A stretch of DNA of 64,000 bases from Hyphomicrobiales bacterium. Its GTDB lineage: Bacteria; Pseudomonadota; Alphaproteobacteria; Rhizobiales; Rhizobiaceae. Position numbers and translations under genes: made by a program. Positions 8,612 to 17,622 of this stretch are shown piece by piece (the stretch's first letter is position 1; the number at the start of each line of letters is the position of its first letter). Below the pieces are notes generated by a model, which had not been told where the DNA came from, made no database searches, and saw nothing but the letters and a program-made list of their open reading frames with translations. The stretch spans positions 145,685 to 209,684 of the forward strand of contig UCJU01000003.1 of assembly GCA_900472925.1 (NCBI GenBank), given 5' to 3'.

Positions 8612-9600
8612 TCGTCATCCCTGTCGCCGTCTGCAACATCAAGGCCGAGCAGATTCCAGGTCTGCACCATATGCGGTGGCAAAGGCGCGGTCACGCGCAG
8701 GCGTCCGCCGGATGGATGGGGAATGTCGATCTTGCGGGCATGCAGATGAAGGCGTTTCTGGACGCCGCCTGGGAAATCCCAGTTGCTGTCCTCGATATAA
8801 TATTTCGGATCACCGATGATCGGATGGCCCATATGCAGAGCGTGGACGCGAAGCTGGTGTGTGCGGCCCGTATAAGGCTCCATTTCCAGCCATGCGAGGT
8901 TTTGGGCAGCGGTATCAATCACCCGGTAATAGGACACGGCGTGGTCGGCACCCTCCTCACCATGCTTGGCAATCCGCATGCGGTCGCCATCCGGTGTCTG
9001 CTCCTTGACGAGCCATGTCGACAGCTTGTCCTGATGCTTGCGTGGAACGCCTTTCACCAGCGACCAGTAGGTCTTCTTGGTATCACGCTCACGAAACGCA
9101 GCCGTCAGCTTCTGTGCAGCCCCTCTGGTGCGGGCAACGACGAGGACGCCGGATGTGTCGCGGTCGATACGGTGAACGAGGCGCGGCTTTTCGCCCTTGG
9201 AGCTCGTCCATGCTTCTAAAAGGCCATCGATGTGACGATTGATGCCGGAGCCACCCTGCACGGCGATGCCGGCAGGCTTGTTGAAAACGAAGACCTTGTC
9301 ATCCTCATGCAGCAGCATGCGCTTCAACAGATCGACGTCGTCGGAGTTCTTGAGGTCGGTAGAGCTGATCGGCCCGCCCTTGACCTTGCTGTCGACATCC
9401 AGCGGCGGCACACGGACCATCTGCCCGGCTTCAACGCGCGCGTCGGTTTTGACCCGGCCGCCATCGACGCGAACCTGACCGGACCGCAGGAGCTTCTGAA
9501 GCGGACCGAAGCCAAGGCCAGGATAGTGAATCTTGAACCAGCGATCGAGACGCATCCCGCCTTCTTCGGCCTCGACTTTGATGTGCTCGATACCTGCCAT
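8608..9600 (-). CDS. RluA-family large-subunit rRNA pseudouridine synthase
   Basis: The 330-residue enzyme isomerises uridines to pseudouridine in 23S rRNA. An S4 RNA-binding domain spans about residues 15-65 (RLDRWFKIHYPG, LLRSGQVRVDG). The catalytic domain follows, with the RluA signature HRIDRDTSG at 143-151 and catalytic D146. The later block GRTHQLRVHALHMGHPIIGDPKY is also diagnostic. It is of the RluC/RluD type, but which position it modifies cannot be stated. It overlaps the downstream HAD gene by four bases and starts 62 bases after crcB. Confidence 0.9.
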   Translation of the reverse strand: MAGIEHIKVEAEEGGMRLDRWFKIHYPGLGFGPLQKLLRSGQVRVDGGRVKTDARVEAGQMVRVPPLDVDSKVKGGPISSTDLKNSDDVDLLKRMLLHEDDKVFVFNKPAGIAVQGGSGINRHIDGLLEAWTSSKGEKPRLVHRIDRDTSGVLVVARTRGAAQKLTAAFRERDTKKTYWSLVKGVPRKHQDKLSTWLVKEQTPDGDRMRIAKHGEEGADHAVSYYRVIDTAAQNLAWLEMEPYTGRTHQLRVHALHMGHPIIGDPKYYIEDSNWDFPGGVQKRLHLHARKIDIPHPSGGRLRVTAPLPPHMVQTWNLLGLDVADGDRDDE

Positions 9601-9662
9601 GGCAATTCCAGTCTTTCTTTTCTCAACTCCGCATCATCAGCGTGCGGTATTTTCCGTTGCCT

Positions 9663-10040
9663 TTAGAACAAAGCGCGGCCCAAGGCCAGCCCGGCGAAGA
9701 TCGCAGCAAAAGAAACGACCAGACTGCTGGCGAGATAAAGCGCAGAAAGCCCGAGATCTCCCCGCTCGAACAGCGCCACCGCATCCAGCGTGAAGGACGA
9801 CCATGTGGTGAAACCGCCGATGACGCCAGTCACCAGAAAAACCCGCATCTCTGCGGAGGCATCGAAGCGGCGCGCGATGACTTCCACCGTCAGGCCGATC
9901 AGAAAGGCGCCGACGATGTTCACTGTCAATGTGCCCCACGGAAAACCAGGTCCCGCGAGGCGCGCACTCCAAACCGCAACAAGATACCGCGCAACCGAAC
10001 CGATTGCACCGCCCAAGGCAACGAGAGCGATATTCAGCAT
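9663..10040 (-). CDS. crcB: CrcB fluoride channel
   Basis: CrcB (Fluc) is a small inner-membrane channel that lets fluoride leave the cell. The 125-residue length and four membrane segments are normal. The diagnostic blocks GGAIGSVARYL, GTLTVNIVGAFLIG and TGVIGGFTTWSSF are all present. The ATG at 10040 was chosen because it gives the family N terminus; the open frame upstream is not conserved in character. It heads the minus-strand group crcB, pseudouridine synthase, HAD phosphatase and ATP12. I looked for a fluoride riboswitch in the leader and did not see one. Confidence 0.92.
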   Translation of the reverse strand: MLNIALVALGGAIGSVARYLVAVWSARLAGPGFPWGTLTVNIVGAFLIGLTVEVIARRFDASAEMRVFLVTGVIGGFTTWSSFTLDAVALFERGDLGLSALYLASSLVVSFAAIFAGLALGRALF

Positions 10041-10231
10041 GAGACGACTCCAATTGATATTCTTTTCTCTACGATAAAGCGGCAGAAAGCGAAATTCCCG
10101 ACCGCCGCCGCGTGGGTAAAAAATCCCTGTTTTGTTCATTAAAATTCACGTCAAATGCAACCAATGGATTTAATTGAGAATAAATTCGCGGTTGATAGAA
10201 TAGCTCAATTCAGCATTAGGAGGGTGATCGT

Positions 10232-10516
10232 ATGGTACAAGTCTTGTCAGTTTCAGCGACCACCGCTGGTTACGTCTCTGACAGCATCAAGTCCGTACAG
10301 CGCGCGTCCAGAAAAACCGAAGTCGAGCAAGCCGCCCGTGAACTCGCACGCAAGACTGGACGAAGCGAGGAAACGCCGATCGATGCGACCGCAACTGTCG
10401 TGAGACAGCCAGCCATATCGCTCCATTTCCTGACCGCCGGAAAACATGAAAATCCCCAGGCGACTTTGGAAGAGGTCATCGAAGCCTACGAGGACAACAA
10501 ATCCGCGATTGAGTAG
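10232..10516 (+). CDS. Hypothetical protein, 94 residues
   Basis: I do not recognise this small protein. The ATG at 10232 follows AGGAGG at an 8-base distance, a strong ribosome site that supports it as a real gene. It has no membrane segment or signal peptide. Residues 20-45 are rich in charged residues and alanine and are probably helical, and the C terminus is acidic (LEEVIEAYEDNK). It is divergent from crcB and lies upstream of the cupredoxin gene, from which it is separated by 85 bases that hold a hairpin. Confidence 0.6.
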   Translation: MVQVLSVSATTAGYVSDSIKSVQRASRKTEVEQAARELARKTGRSEETPIDATATVVRQPAISLHFLTAGKHENPQATLEEVIEAYEDNKSAIE

Positions 10517-10566
10517 AGCGCCTGCAACGTTTCGTCGCGAACGTTCAGCTTCGTGTCAGCTTCTCG

Positions 10567-10585
10567 TTGGAGGGTCTGCCTCCAA
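10567..10585 (+). promoter_or_regulatory. Leader hairpin upstream of the cupredoxin gene
   Basis: Perfect 7-base arms TTGGAGG (10567-10573) and CCTCCAA (10579-10585) enclose a 5-base loop. The structure ends 16 bases before the cupredoxin ATG and just before its GGGAG ribosome site at 10590. The left arm itself looks like a Shine-Dalgarno sequence and is sequestered by the right arm. It has no T run, so it is more likely a leader structure than a terminator of the preceding gene. Confidence 0.4.
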
Positions 10586-10601
10586 GCTAGGGAGCGAATA
10601 A

Positions 10602-11030
10602 ATGAAAATCATTTCCAGATACACACTTGCCACCACAGCCGCCTTGTTGATGGCTGCGCCAGCGTTCGCTGCAACGACCATCAAGGTAACGGAAAACGGC
10701 GAAAGTGGTCAGCCAATGACATTGGTCCTGGACAAATCCACGGTAAAAGCTGGCAACACCACGTTTATCGTTCACAACGATGCAATGTCTGAGGAACATG
10801 AAATGGTTCTGGTGAAGCTGAAAACTGCGGATGAGACGATCCCGGTCGATGCAGCGAAAAATCGCGTCGATGAGAAGAAGCTCAAAAGCCTCGGCGAGGT
10901 CTCAGACCTGAAACCTGGAAAGAATGGAAAGCTCAAGGCCCGTCTGACGCCTGGAAGCTATCTCCTGTTCTGCAACATCAAGGGCCATTATGCAGCCGGT
11001 ATGCAGGCCAAGCTTACAGTCACGAAATAA
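10602..11030 (+). CDS. Periplasmic cupredoxin-like copper protein
   Basis: The 142-residue protein has a signal peptide (residues 1-23, ending AFA) and a plastocyanin-like domain. The type-1 copper ligands can be placed as C124, H129 and M134 in FCNIKGHYAAGM, with H66 in EEHEMV as the fourth. Such proteins bind copper in the periplasm and either carry electrons or buffer copper. It stands convergent to the DUF1775-PCuAC fusion gene, another periplasmic copper protein, which supports a role in copper handling. A strong terminator follows its stop codon. Confidence 0.8.
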   Translation: MKIISRYTLATTAALLMAAPAFAATTIKVTENGESGQPMTLVLDKSTVKAGNTTFIVHNDAMSEEHEMVLVKLKTADETIPVDAAKNRVDEKKLKSLGEVSDLKPGKNGKLKARLTPGSYLLFCNIKGHYAAGMQAKLTVTK

Positions 11031-11050
11031 AAGCTCTCGAGTGTATAAGC

Positions 11051-11089
11051 GGCTGCCGGATCACCCACGAGCCGGCAGCCTCATTTTTT
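11051..11089 (+). terminator. Rho-independent terminator of the cupredoxin gene
   Basis: A perfect 9-base GC-rich stem, GGCTGCCGG (11051-11059) with CCGGCAGCC (11072-11080), has a 12-base loop and is followed by TCATTTTTT. It starts 21 bases after the cupredoxin stop and reaches the stop codon of the convergent gene. Confidence 0.85.
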
Positions 11090-12074
11090 AATTGTGATTG
11101 TGCATCTGATCCGCACCATTGGCTGATCCAACCTGCACGATGACGTCGACCTTTCCAGCCTTTTCAAACGTCAGCGTTACCGGCACCTTGTCACCATCGG
11201 CGAATGGCTTCTTCATATTGTAGAACATGAAGTGCAGGTCGCTGGATGTCATGTCTACCGTCTTGCCTGCGGGAATGACGAGACCATCGCTCATTTTCCG
11301 CATCTTCATCACATCGTTGACCATCGCCATTTCATGCAGCTCAACGCGACCGGCGCTCGGCGACGCTACCGATATCAATCGGTCGTCAGAGCTGCCCTCA
11401 TTCTTGATTGTCACGACCGCGCCGCCAACAGGTTGGCCCGGCAGCATGGCCTTTGCCACGGCACCCGAAAACTCCAGATCGCCAGCCTTCACCGTGTCTG
11501 ACATATGACCGGCAGCGCCGTGTTCATGCTCATGTTCGCCACCGGCCGTCTGTTGTGCGACCACTTGTATTGTCGGTGCTGGATCATCGAGTGAATGCGG
11601 ATCCTCGCCATTTGCAGCAATCTCATCCCACGTCGCCTTGGCCTTGTCTCCGCAGAACTGCGTCACTTTAAACGGCAGGCTGGTGTTTGCTTCGATGCCT
11701 GAGATTTTGCCTTGCACATTGAAGGTGTCGTAAAACGCGTCGGGCAAGTCACCACCCTTCCAGCGAATTTCCACTGGCCCACTTTTTACATCCGCACCAT
11801 GGTTCTTGTAGGCTTTCTGATAATCGCCCTTGATGATTTCAAGCTCCCATCCTGCCTTTGGCTGTGGCTTGGCTGAGATGAAACCTTCGGGCAGCACCAT
11901 GCGCACTTCGGTTGTGGCAAGACCACCTTCACAGCCGTGCGGCACCTGAAGGGCTGCGACAATGGTGCTTTCCTGTTCAGCTGTGGGGGTGACGAAACTG
12001 GTATGGGCAAATGCCGGGACGCTGAAGACAGACGCCAGCAAGGTGGCGCAAACGCTGATTTTGCGAATAGTCAT
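11088..12074 (-). CDS. DUF1775 (YcnI-like) and PCuAC copper-chaperone fusion
   Basis: This 328-residue exported protein joins two copper-binding domains. The signal peptide ends at AFA, leaving H24 as the first mature residue; in YcnI proteins this N-terminal histidine binds copper. DUF1775 spans about residues 24-150. A histidine-rich linker (HEHEHGAAGH, 181-190) leads to a PCuAC domain at 195-320, whose motif H(M)x10Mx21HxM is met by H247, M258, H281 and M283. PCuAC proteins deliver copper to cytochrome oxidase. The C terminus (QMHNHN) adds more possible ligands. A ribosome site AAGGAAAC precedes the ATG. A DUF2946-like gene lies upstream on the same strand. Confidence 0.85.
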   Translation of the reverse strand: MTIRKISVCATLLASVFSVPAFAHTSFVTPTAEQESTIVAALQVPHGCEGGLATTEVRMVLPEGFISAKPQPKAGWELEIIKGDYQKAYKNHGADVKSGPVEIRWKGGDLPDAFYDTFNVQGKISGIEANTSLPFKVTQFCGDKAKATWDEIAANGEDPHSLDDPAPTIQVVAQQTAGGEHEHEHGAAGHMSDTVKAGDLEFSGAVAKAMLPGQPVGGAVVTIKNEGSSDDRLISVASPSAGRVELHEMAMVNDVMKMRKMSDGLVIPAGKTVDMTSSDLHFMFYNMKKPFADGDKVPVTLTFEKAGKVDVIVQVGSANGADQMHNHN

Positions 12075-12162
12075 TTTGGGTTTCCTTTAGACTGCGCCTT
12101 ATCGGCATTGGCAGTCGTCTCTGCCGCTTGACTGCGGCGACCGTAACAGGGGCTTGTTCTGC

Positions 12163-12585
12163 TCAGATCGAAACAGGCGGCGAACGCGCCTTGGGCCGCT
12201 GATGATGGACCTCATGTTCCGAAGCCAGATGGAATGGCGGACGATTGACGAGCCATGCGAAATGCGTCCTCGCCCAGACATTCGTGTCCGGCGTTGGCAG
12301 TAGAATAGACGAGGCTAAAAGGCAGGCTTCGCACAACAGCGATGGGGTGCCCGAGTGATCCTTGCTCTTGCCGCTCTCATGGGCAATCTGACCACTCGCA
12401 TGACCTTCGCAAATTTCGGCAAAACTGCCGTCCGGAAGACGATAGGCCTCATCGAGGATCACGGACGATACTATCGTGGCTGCGAAGGGCTTATGGGCGA
12501 AACCGAGAGACAGCATCAACACGGCGCAAAAGATGCGCATGACACGTGCCAAAGCTGTCGGTCGCTTGGTGATTGAAGCCCTCAT
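12163..12585 (-). CDS. DUF2946-like hypothetical protein
   Basis: The 140-residue product has an N-terminal hydrophobic segment (about residues 17-36) that could be a signal peptide or membrane anchor, and a CEAC motif (C85, C88) within LLCEACLLASSILLP, which resembles the DUF2946 family. It contains several histidines (EGHASGQIAHES, HEVHH), which suits metal binding. Its position directly upstream of the DUF1775-PCuAC gene on the same strand, 88 bases apart, suggests a shared role in copper handling. The start is uncertain: an ATG at 12540 would shorten it by 15 residues. No clear ribosome site was seen for either. Confidence 0.6.
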   Translation of the reverse strand: MRASITKRPTALARVMRIFCAVLMLSLGFAHKPFAATIVSSVILDEAYRLPDGSFAEICEGHASGQIAHESGKSKDHSGTPSLLCEACLLASSILLPTPDTNVWARTHFAWLVNRPPFHLASEHEVHHQRPKARSPPVSI

Positions 12586-12641
12586 ACCACGAAGCGATAT
12601 CGCGGTTTTGGCGGTAAATCAAAGTGGATTTTCAGCCATGA

Positions 12642-12667
12642 GGAACCTCGGCGCGTCAATGCCCGTT
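12642..12667 (+). promoter_or_regulatory. EcfG-type general stress promoter
   Basis: GGAAC at 12642-12646 and CGTT at 12664-12667 are separated by 17 bases, matching the consensus GGAAC-N16/17-CGTT recognised by the alphaproteobacterial general stress sigma factor EcfG (RpoE2/RpoE4 in rhizobia). The -10 element lies 36 bases upstream of the ATG of the DUF3008 gene. Confidence 0.65.
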
Positions 12668-12703
12668 TTATCGCCTTGATGAAACTTTGAGGAGGTCAGT
12701 CCC

Positions 12704-12889
12704 ATGCCTGCTAAATCCAAAGCTCAGCAGAAAGCCGCCGGTGCGGCCCTTGCAGCAAAACGCGGCGAAATGCCGAAATCCCGCTTACAAGGTGCTTCAA
12801 AAAGCATGGCTAAGTCTATGACAGAAAAAGAACTTGATGAAATGGCGTCTACGAAACGCAAAAACCTGCCAGAAAAGAAGGACGGCTAG
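12704..12889 (+). CDS. DUF3008 family small basic protein
   Basis: The 61-residue protein is rich in lysine, alanine and serine and resembles the DUF3008 family (blocks MPAKSKAQQKAAGAALAAKRG and SMTEKELDEMAST). It has no membrane segment and is probably a cytoplasmic, partly disordered or helical protein. The ATG follows GAGGAGG at a good distance. An EcfG-type promoter lies directly upstream, so expression is likely induced by general stress and in stationary phase. Its biochemical role is unknown. Confidence 0.8.
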   Translation: MPAKSKAQQKAAGAALAAKRGEMPKSRLQGASKSMAKSMTEKELDEMASTKRKNLPEKKDG

Positions 12890-13000
12890 AGGCATGTGGT
12901 TATCTGCCATCCGGGATGACGCAGGCTGAACAAAAAACTGTTTGACTGCGTCATTTGGTCCTTGCCAAGAAACTGCCTTAGCAGATAATGAACTTCCATC
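12890..13000. other. Leader region upstream of the glycine riboswitch
   Basis: This stretch belongs to a 346-base gap between the DUF3008 gene and gcvT. It probably holds the gcv promoter, but I could not fix convincing -35 and -10 boxes; TTGACT at about 12941 is the best -35 candidate. No open frame here looks like a gene. Confidence 0.4.
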
Positions 13001-13162
13001 CCGCTGGGAGACACCGCCTTAGGGCGGGGCCGAAGGAGCAACCGCCCCGGAAACTCTCAGGCAAAAGGACCAGCGGAAAAGGACGGAACTCTGGAGAGAA
13101 GCCACCTGCATAAGGACGGCTCGCCGAAGGGATAACAATCTCAGGCGACAAGGACAGAGGGG
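13001..13162 (+). ncRNA. Tandem glycine riboswitch controlling gcvTHP
   Basis: Two glycine aptamers lie in series. Aptamer 1 is closed by CCGCTGG (13001-13007) pairing with CCAGCGG (13070-13076) and holds the typical GGGAGA, CCGAAGGAGCAA and AACTCTCAGGCAAAAGGAC blocks. Aptamer 2 starts near 13088 with CTCTGGAGAGAAGCC and ends near 13160 with CAGAGG, and holds CGCCGAAGGGATAACAATC and CTCAGGCGACAAGGAC. Glycine binding is expected to turn on the glycine cleavage genes that follow. Nested inverted repeats between 13161 and 13205 may form the expression platform. Confidence 0.95.
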
Positions 13163-13235
13163 GCTCTTGAACCCGACACTTTAGACAGTGTCATGACATG
13201 AGCCCGCGCGACATCGCGTAACCCTGGAGGCGTCC

Positions 13236-14375
13236 TTGGCCGATACAGCCGCGTTACAAGTCACCCCGCTTCACTCCCTTCACGTGTCTCTTGGCGCCCG
13301 CATGGTCCCGTTTGCGGGGTACGACATGCCGGTCCAATATCCTGCCGGTGTGATGAAGGAGCATTTGCACACGCGCATGTCGGCTGGTTTATTCGACGTT
13401 TCCCACATGGGTCAGGTCATCATAAAGGCGAAGTCCGGCAAGGTTGAAGATGCGGCACTGGCCCTGGAAAAACTGGTCCCCGTCGATATTCTTGGACTGA
13501 AGGAAGGTCGTCAGCGCTACGGTTTCTTCACGGATGAGAACGGCGGCATTCTGGATGACCTGATGATCACCAATCGCGGCGATCACCTTTTCGTCGTCGT
13601 AAACGCCGCCTGTAAAGATGCAGACATGGCTCACATGAAGGCGCATCTTTCCGGTAGTTGCGACATCACCTTGCTCGAAGATCGCGCGCTTATCGCGCTT
13701 CAGGGGCCACGCGCGGAAGCGGTTCTGGCGGAACTTTGGGCGGGCGTCTCGGGCATGAAGTTCATGGATGTGCGTGGAGTGCCGTTGCATGACGTTCCGT
13801 GCATCGTTTCTCGTTCTGGCTATTCGGGCGAGGACGGTTTTGAGATTTCCGTTCCAGCAGACAAGGCGGAAGAGGTTGCCAAAGCATTGCTGGAACATCC
13901 GGACTGCGAAGCTATTGGCCTTGGCGCGCGCGACAGCCTCCGCCTTGAGGCTGGTCTTTGCCTCTATGGCAACGACATCGACACCACGACCTCCCCCATC
14001 GAAGCCTCTCTTGAATGGGCGATCCAGAAAGTACGCCGCACGGGCGGTGATCGCGAAGGTGGCTTTCCGGGTGCCGAGCGTATTCTAAGTGAGCTTACCA
14101 ATGGCACGACCCGCCGCCGCGTTGGTCTGAAGCCCGAGGGCAAGGCCCCGGTTCGCGACCACGTCAAGCTGTTTGCCGATGCAGATGGCAAAAACGAGAT
14201 TGGCGAAGTGACCTCGGGTGGTTTCGGACCGTCCGTCGAAGGCCCTGTCGCCATGGGTTACGTACCGAAAGATTTTGCAACGCCGGGCACCGCTATATTC
14301 GCGGAAGTGCGTGGCAAATATCTGCCTGTCACCGTTTCCGCCCTGCCCTTCATCACACCCAATTACAAACGCTAA
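13236..14375 (+). CDS. gcvT: Glycine cleavage system T protein (aminomethyltransferase)
   Basis: GcvT takes the aminomethyl group from lipoylated GcvH and passes its methylene carbon to tetrahydrofolate, releasing ammonia. The 379-residue length is typical. The N-terminal LHVSLGARMVPFAGYDMPVQY, the block LFDVSHMGQ and the later RSGYSGEDGFEI and LGARDSLRLEAGLCLYG are diagnostic. The start codon appears to be TTG at 13236, five bases after GGAGG; no in-frame ATG fits the family N terminus. It is the first gene of gcvT-gcvH-gcvP and lies directly behind the glycine riboswitch. Confidence 0.96.
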   Translation: MADTAALQVTPLHSLHVSLGARMVPFAGYDMPVQYPAGVMKEHLHTRMSAGLFDVSHMGQVIIKAKSGKVEDAALALEKLVPVDILGLKEGRQRYGFFTDENGGILDDLMITNRGDHLFVVVNAACKDADMAHMKAHLSGSCDITLLEDRALIALQGPRAEAVLAELWAGVSGMKFMDVRGVPLHDVPCIVSRSGYSGEDGFEISVPADKAEEVAKALLEHPDCEAIGLGARDSLRLEAGLCLYGNDIDTTTSPIEASLEWAIQKVRRTGGDREGGFPGAERILSELTNGTTRRRVGLKPEGKAPVRDHVKLFADADGKNEIGEVTSGGFGPSVEGPVAMGYVPKDFATPGTAIFAEVRGKYLPVTVSALPFITPNYKR

Positions 14376-14390
14376 TTTCCGGAGAGACCA

Positions 14391-14753
14391 ATGCTGAAAT
14401 TTACTCAAGAACATGAGTGGCTGAAGATCGAAGGCGATGTCGCCACTGTTGGCATCACCACCCACGCTGCAGAGCAGCTGGGCGATCTGGTCTTTGTCGA
14501 ACTGCCCGAAGTTGGCGCGACCTTCTCCAAGGATGGCGATGCGGCAACCGTTGAAAGCGTGAAGGCGGCGTCGGACGTCTATTGTCCGCTGGATGGCGAA
14601 ATCACCGAGATCAATCAGGCTATCGTCGACGATCCGTCGCTGGTCAACTCCGATCCGCAGGGTGCTGGCTGGTTCTTCAAGCTGAAGCTTGCCAACGCGT
14701 CCGACGTCGATGCGCTGCTGGATGAAGCGGCCTATAAGGAGCTTATTGCCTAA
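14391..14753 (+). CDS. gcvH: Glycine cleavage system H protein (lipoyl carrier)
   Basis: GcvH is the lipoylated shuttle of the glycine cleavage complex. The 120-residue product has the usual lipoyl-domain layout, with the lipoylated lysine K58 in [13 protein letters not shown]. The N-terminal [13 protein letters not shown] and the block [20 protein letters not shown] are typical. It starts 15 bases after gcvT behind GGAGAG, and its TAA stop overlaps the ATG of gcvP by one base. Lipoate for it may come from the lipA gene at 46.8-47.7 kb. Confidence 0.97.
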   Translation: MLKFTQEHEWLKIEGDVATVGITTHAAEQLGDLVFVELPEVGATFSKDGDAATVESVKAASDVYCPLDGEITEINQAIVDDPSLVNSDPQGAGWFFKLKLANASDVDALLDEAAYKELIA

Positions 14754-17617
14754 TGACGACTCCCACAGAGTTCCATTTTACCGACTATCAGCCCTATGAT
14801 TTCGCCAATCGGCGTCATATCGGTCCGTCGCCGTCGGAAATGACGGAGATGCTGAAGGTCATTGGTTACAACAGCCTTGATGCCCTCATCGACGCGACCG
14901 TGCCCTCCTCCATTCGACAGAAGGCGCCGCTCGCGTGGGGCCCTGCGCTGACGGAACGCGAAGCGCTGGACCGCCTTCGCGAAACCGCCAACAAGAACAA
15001 GGTTCTGACCTCGCTCATCGGTCAGGGCTATTACGGCACCATCACGCCGCCGGTCATCCAGCGCAACATTCTGGAAAACCCGGCCTGGTATACGGCCTAT
15101 ACGCCATACCAGCCGGAAATTTCGCAGGGTCGCCTTGAAGCGCTCTTGAACTTCCAGACCATGATTTCCGATCTGACCGGTCTCGATGTCGCCAACGCCT
15201 CGCTTCTGGATGAAGCAACCGCTGCTGCCGAAGCCATGGCCATGTGCCAGCGCGTAGCGAAATCCAAGGCGACCGCATTTTTCGTGGATGCCAACTGCCA
15301 CCCGCAGACCATCGCGCTGATCGAAACGCGTGCTGCGCCACTTGGCTGGAATGTCATCGTCGGCAATCCCTTCACGGATCTCGATCCTGTCGATGTGTTC
15401 GGCGCGCTCTTCCAGTATCCCGGCACCCATGGCCACGTAAATGATTTTACAGGACTGATTTCCCGCCTGCATCAGACCGGCGCAATCGCTGCTGTCGCCA
15501 CAGACCTTTTGGCGCTGACGCTTCTCAAATCGCCCGGCGAAATGAGTGCGGACATCGCCATCGGTTCGTCGCAGCGTTTCGGTGTTCCCGTTGGTTATGG
15601 TGGCCCGCATGCGGCGTTCATGGCCGTCAGGGACGCGATCAAGCGCTCCATGCCCGGTCGCCTCGTCGGCGTCTCTGTCGATGCACGCGGCAACCGCGCC
15701 TACCGCCTGTCGCTGCAGACGCGCGAGCAGCATATCCGCCGTGAAAAGGCCACGTCCAACATCTGCACCGCCCAGGTGCTGCTGGCAGTCATGGCGTCCA
15801 TGTATGGCGTGTTCCATGGCCCGCAGGGCATCAAGGCCATCGCCCAGCAGACCCACCAGAAGGCCGTCTTGATGGCCAAGGGTTTGGAAAAGCTCGGCTT
15901 CGTGGTAGAACCGGAAACCTTCTTCGATACGATCACCGTCGATGTCGGCCATATGCAGGCGCTGATCCTGCGTGCAGCCGTGGCCGAAGGTGTCAATCTT
16001 CGCAAGGTCGGCTCCACCAAGATCGGCATGAGCCTCGACGAGCGCACCCGCCCGGCGACGCTGGAATCGGTGTGGCGCGCTTTTGGCGGCAACTTCTCGA
16101 TTTCGGACTTCGAACCGGACTATCGATTGCCCAAAAACCTATTGCGCACAACGCAATACATGACGCACCCAATATTCCACATGAACCGCGCCGAAAGCGA
16201 GATGACCCGTTACATCCGTCGTCTTTCGGACCGCGACCTGGCGCTTGACCGCTCCATGATCCCGCTCGGTTCTTGCACCATGAAGCTGAACGCGACAGCC
16301 GAAATGCTGCCGATCACATGGCCTGAGTTCTCCGACATCCATCCCTTCGTTCCAGCCGATCAGGCGCTGGGCTACAAGGAGATGATCGACGATCTCTCCA
16401 CCAAGCTCTGCCAGGTCACAGGCTACGACGCCTTTTCAATGCAGCCGAATTCCGGTGCGCAGGGCGAATACGCGGGTCTGCTCACCATCCGCAATTATCA
16501 CCTTGCACGCGGTGACGCCCACCGCGATGTCTGCCTTATTCCAACGTCTGCGCACGGCACAAACCCTGCTTCGGCACAGATGGTCGGCATGCGCGTGGTA
16601 CCTGTGAAGGTTCGGGAAAACGGCGACATCGATATCGAAGATTTCCGTGCGAAAGCAAAGCAATACGCGGAAAACCTCTCGTTCTGCATGATCACTTATC
16701 CGTCGACTCACGGCGTGTTTGAAGAGACAGTTCGCGAGATTTGCGACATCACTCACGAGCATGGCGGACAGGTTTATCTCGACGGTGCCAACATGAACGC
16801 CATGGTCGGCTTGTCTCGCCCCGGCGATATCGGTTCCGACGTCTCGCACCTCAACCTGCACAAGACCTTCTGCATTCCGCATGGTGGCGGTGGTCCCGGC
16901 ATGGGTCCAATCGGCGTCAAGGCGCATCTGGCTCCTTACCTGCCCGGCCATCCGGCCAGCGACGGACGCACCGGTGCCGTTTCGGCAGCCCCATTCGGCT
17001 CGCCATCGATCCTGCCGATCTCCTGGAGCTACTGCCTGATGATGGGCGGCGAAGGCCTGACACAGGCAACCAAGGTCGCGATCCTCAACGCCAACTACAT
17101 CGCAGCACGGCTGAAGGGCGCTTACGACGTGCTCTACAAGTCCGAGGCTGGACGCGTGGCGCATGAGTGCATCATCGATACCCGTCCGCTCAACGATAGT
17201 TGCGGCGTGACGGTGGACGATGTCGCCAAGCGCCTGATCGACTGCGGCTTCCACGCCCCGACCATGAGCTGGCCGGTTGCTGGCACGCTGATGATCGAGC
17301 CGACCGAATCCGAGCCAAAGGCCGAACTCGACCGCTTCTGCGACGCGATGCTGGCTATCCGTCAGGAAGCTCGCGATATCGAGGAAGGGCGTTCGGACAA
17401 GGCCAACAACCCGCTGAAGAACGCACCGCACACGGTGGAAGACCTCGTCGGCAATTGGGATCGTCCATATTCTCGAGAGCAGGCCTGCTATCCGCCCGGC
17501 GCGTTCCGCGTGGACAAGTACTGGTCGCCAGTTAACCGCGTTGACAATGTCTATGGCGACCGCAACCTCATCTGCACCTGCCCGCCGATGAGCGAGTATG
17601 CGGAAGCTGCCGAGTAA
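14753..17617 (+). CDS. gcvP: Glycine cleavage system P protein (glycine dehydrogenase)
   Basis: GcvP is the pyridoxal-phosphate enzyme that decarboxylates glycine and loads the aminomethyl group on GcvH. The single 954-residue chain has the two homologous halves of the long form. The PLP lysine is K704 in [18 protein letters not shown]. The block [14 protein letters not shown] at the N terminus and [13 protein letters not shown] at the middle are diagnostic. Its start overlaps the gcvH stop, which indicates translational coupling. A strong terminator follows within 10 bases, so gcvTHP is a closed operon. Confidence 0.97.
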   Translation: MTTPTEFHFTDYQPYDFANRRHIGPSPSEMTEMLKVIGYNSLDALIDATVPSSIRQKAPLAWGPALTEREALDRLRETANKNKVLTSLIGQGYYGTITPPVIQRNILENPAWYTAYTPYQPEISQGRLEALLNFQTMISDLTGLDVANASLLDEATAAAEAMAMCQRVAKSKATAFFVDANCHPQTIALIETRAAPLGWNVIVGNPFTDLDPVDVFGALFQYPGTHGHVNDFTGLISRLHQTGAIAAVATDLLALTLLKSPGEMSADIAIGSSQRFGVPVGYGGPHAAFMAVRDAIKRSMPGRLVGVSVDARGNRAYRLSLQTREQHIRREKATSNICTAQVLLAVMASMYGVFHGPQGIKAIAQQTHQKAVLMAKGLEKLGFVVEPETFFDTITVDVGHMQALILRAAVAEGVNLRKVGSTKIGMSLDERTRPATLESVWRAFGGNFSISDFEPDYRLPKNLLRTTQYMTHPIFHMNRAESEMTRYIRRLSDRDLALDRSMIPLGSCTMKLNATAEMLPITWPEFSDIHPFVPADQALGYKEMIDDLSTKLCQVTGYDAFSMQPNSGAQGEYAGLLTIRNYHLARGDAHRDVCLIPTSAHGTNPASAQMVGMRVVPVKVRENGDIDIEDFRAKAKQYAENLSFCMITYPSTHGVFEETVREICDITHEHGGQVYLDGANMNAMVGLSRPGDIGSDVSHLNLHKTFCIPHGGGGPGMGPIGVKAHLAPYLPGHPASDGRTGAVSAAPFGSPSILPISWSYCLMMGGEGLTQATKVAILNANYIAARLKGAYDVLYKSEAGRVAHECIIDTRPLNDSCGVTVDDVAKRLIDCGFHAPTMSWPVAGTLMIEPTESEPKAELDRFCDAMLAIRQEARDIEEGRSDKANNPLKNAPHTVEDLVGNWDRPYSREQACYPPGAFRVDKYWSPVNRVDNVYGDRNLICTCPPMSEYAEAAE

Positions 17618-17622
17618 AACGC

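Noticed and set aside
10041-10140. Possible fluoride riboswitch in the crcB leader
   Set aside because: I could not find the conserved fluoride aptamer core or its pseudoknot blocks on the minus strand.
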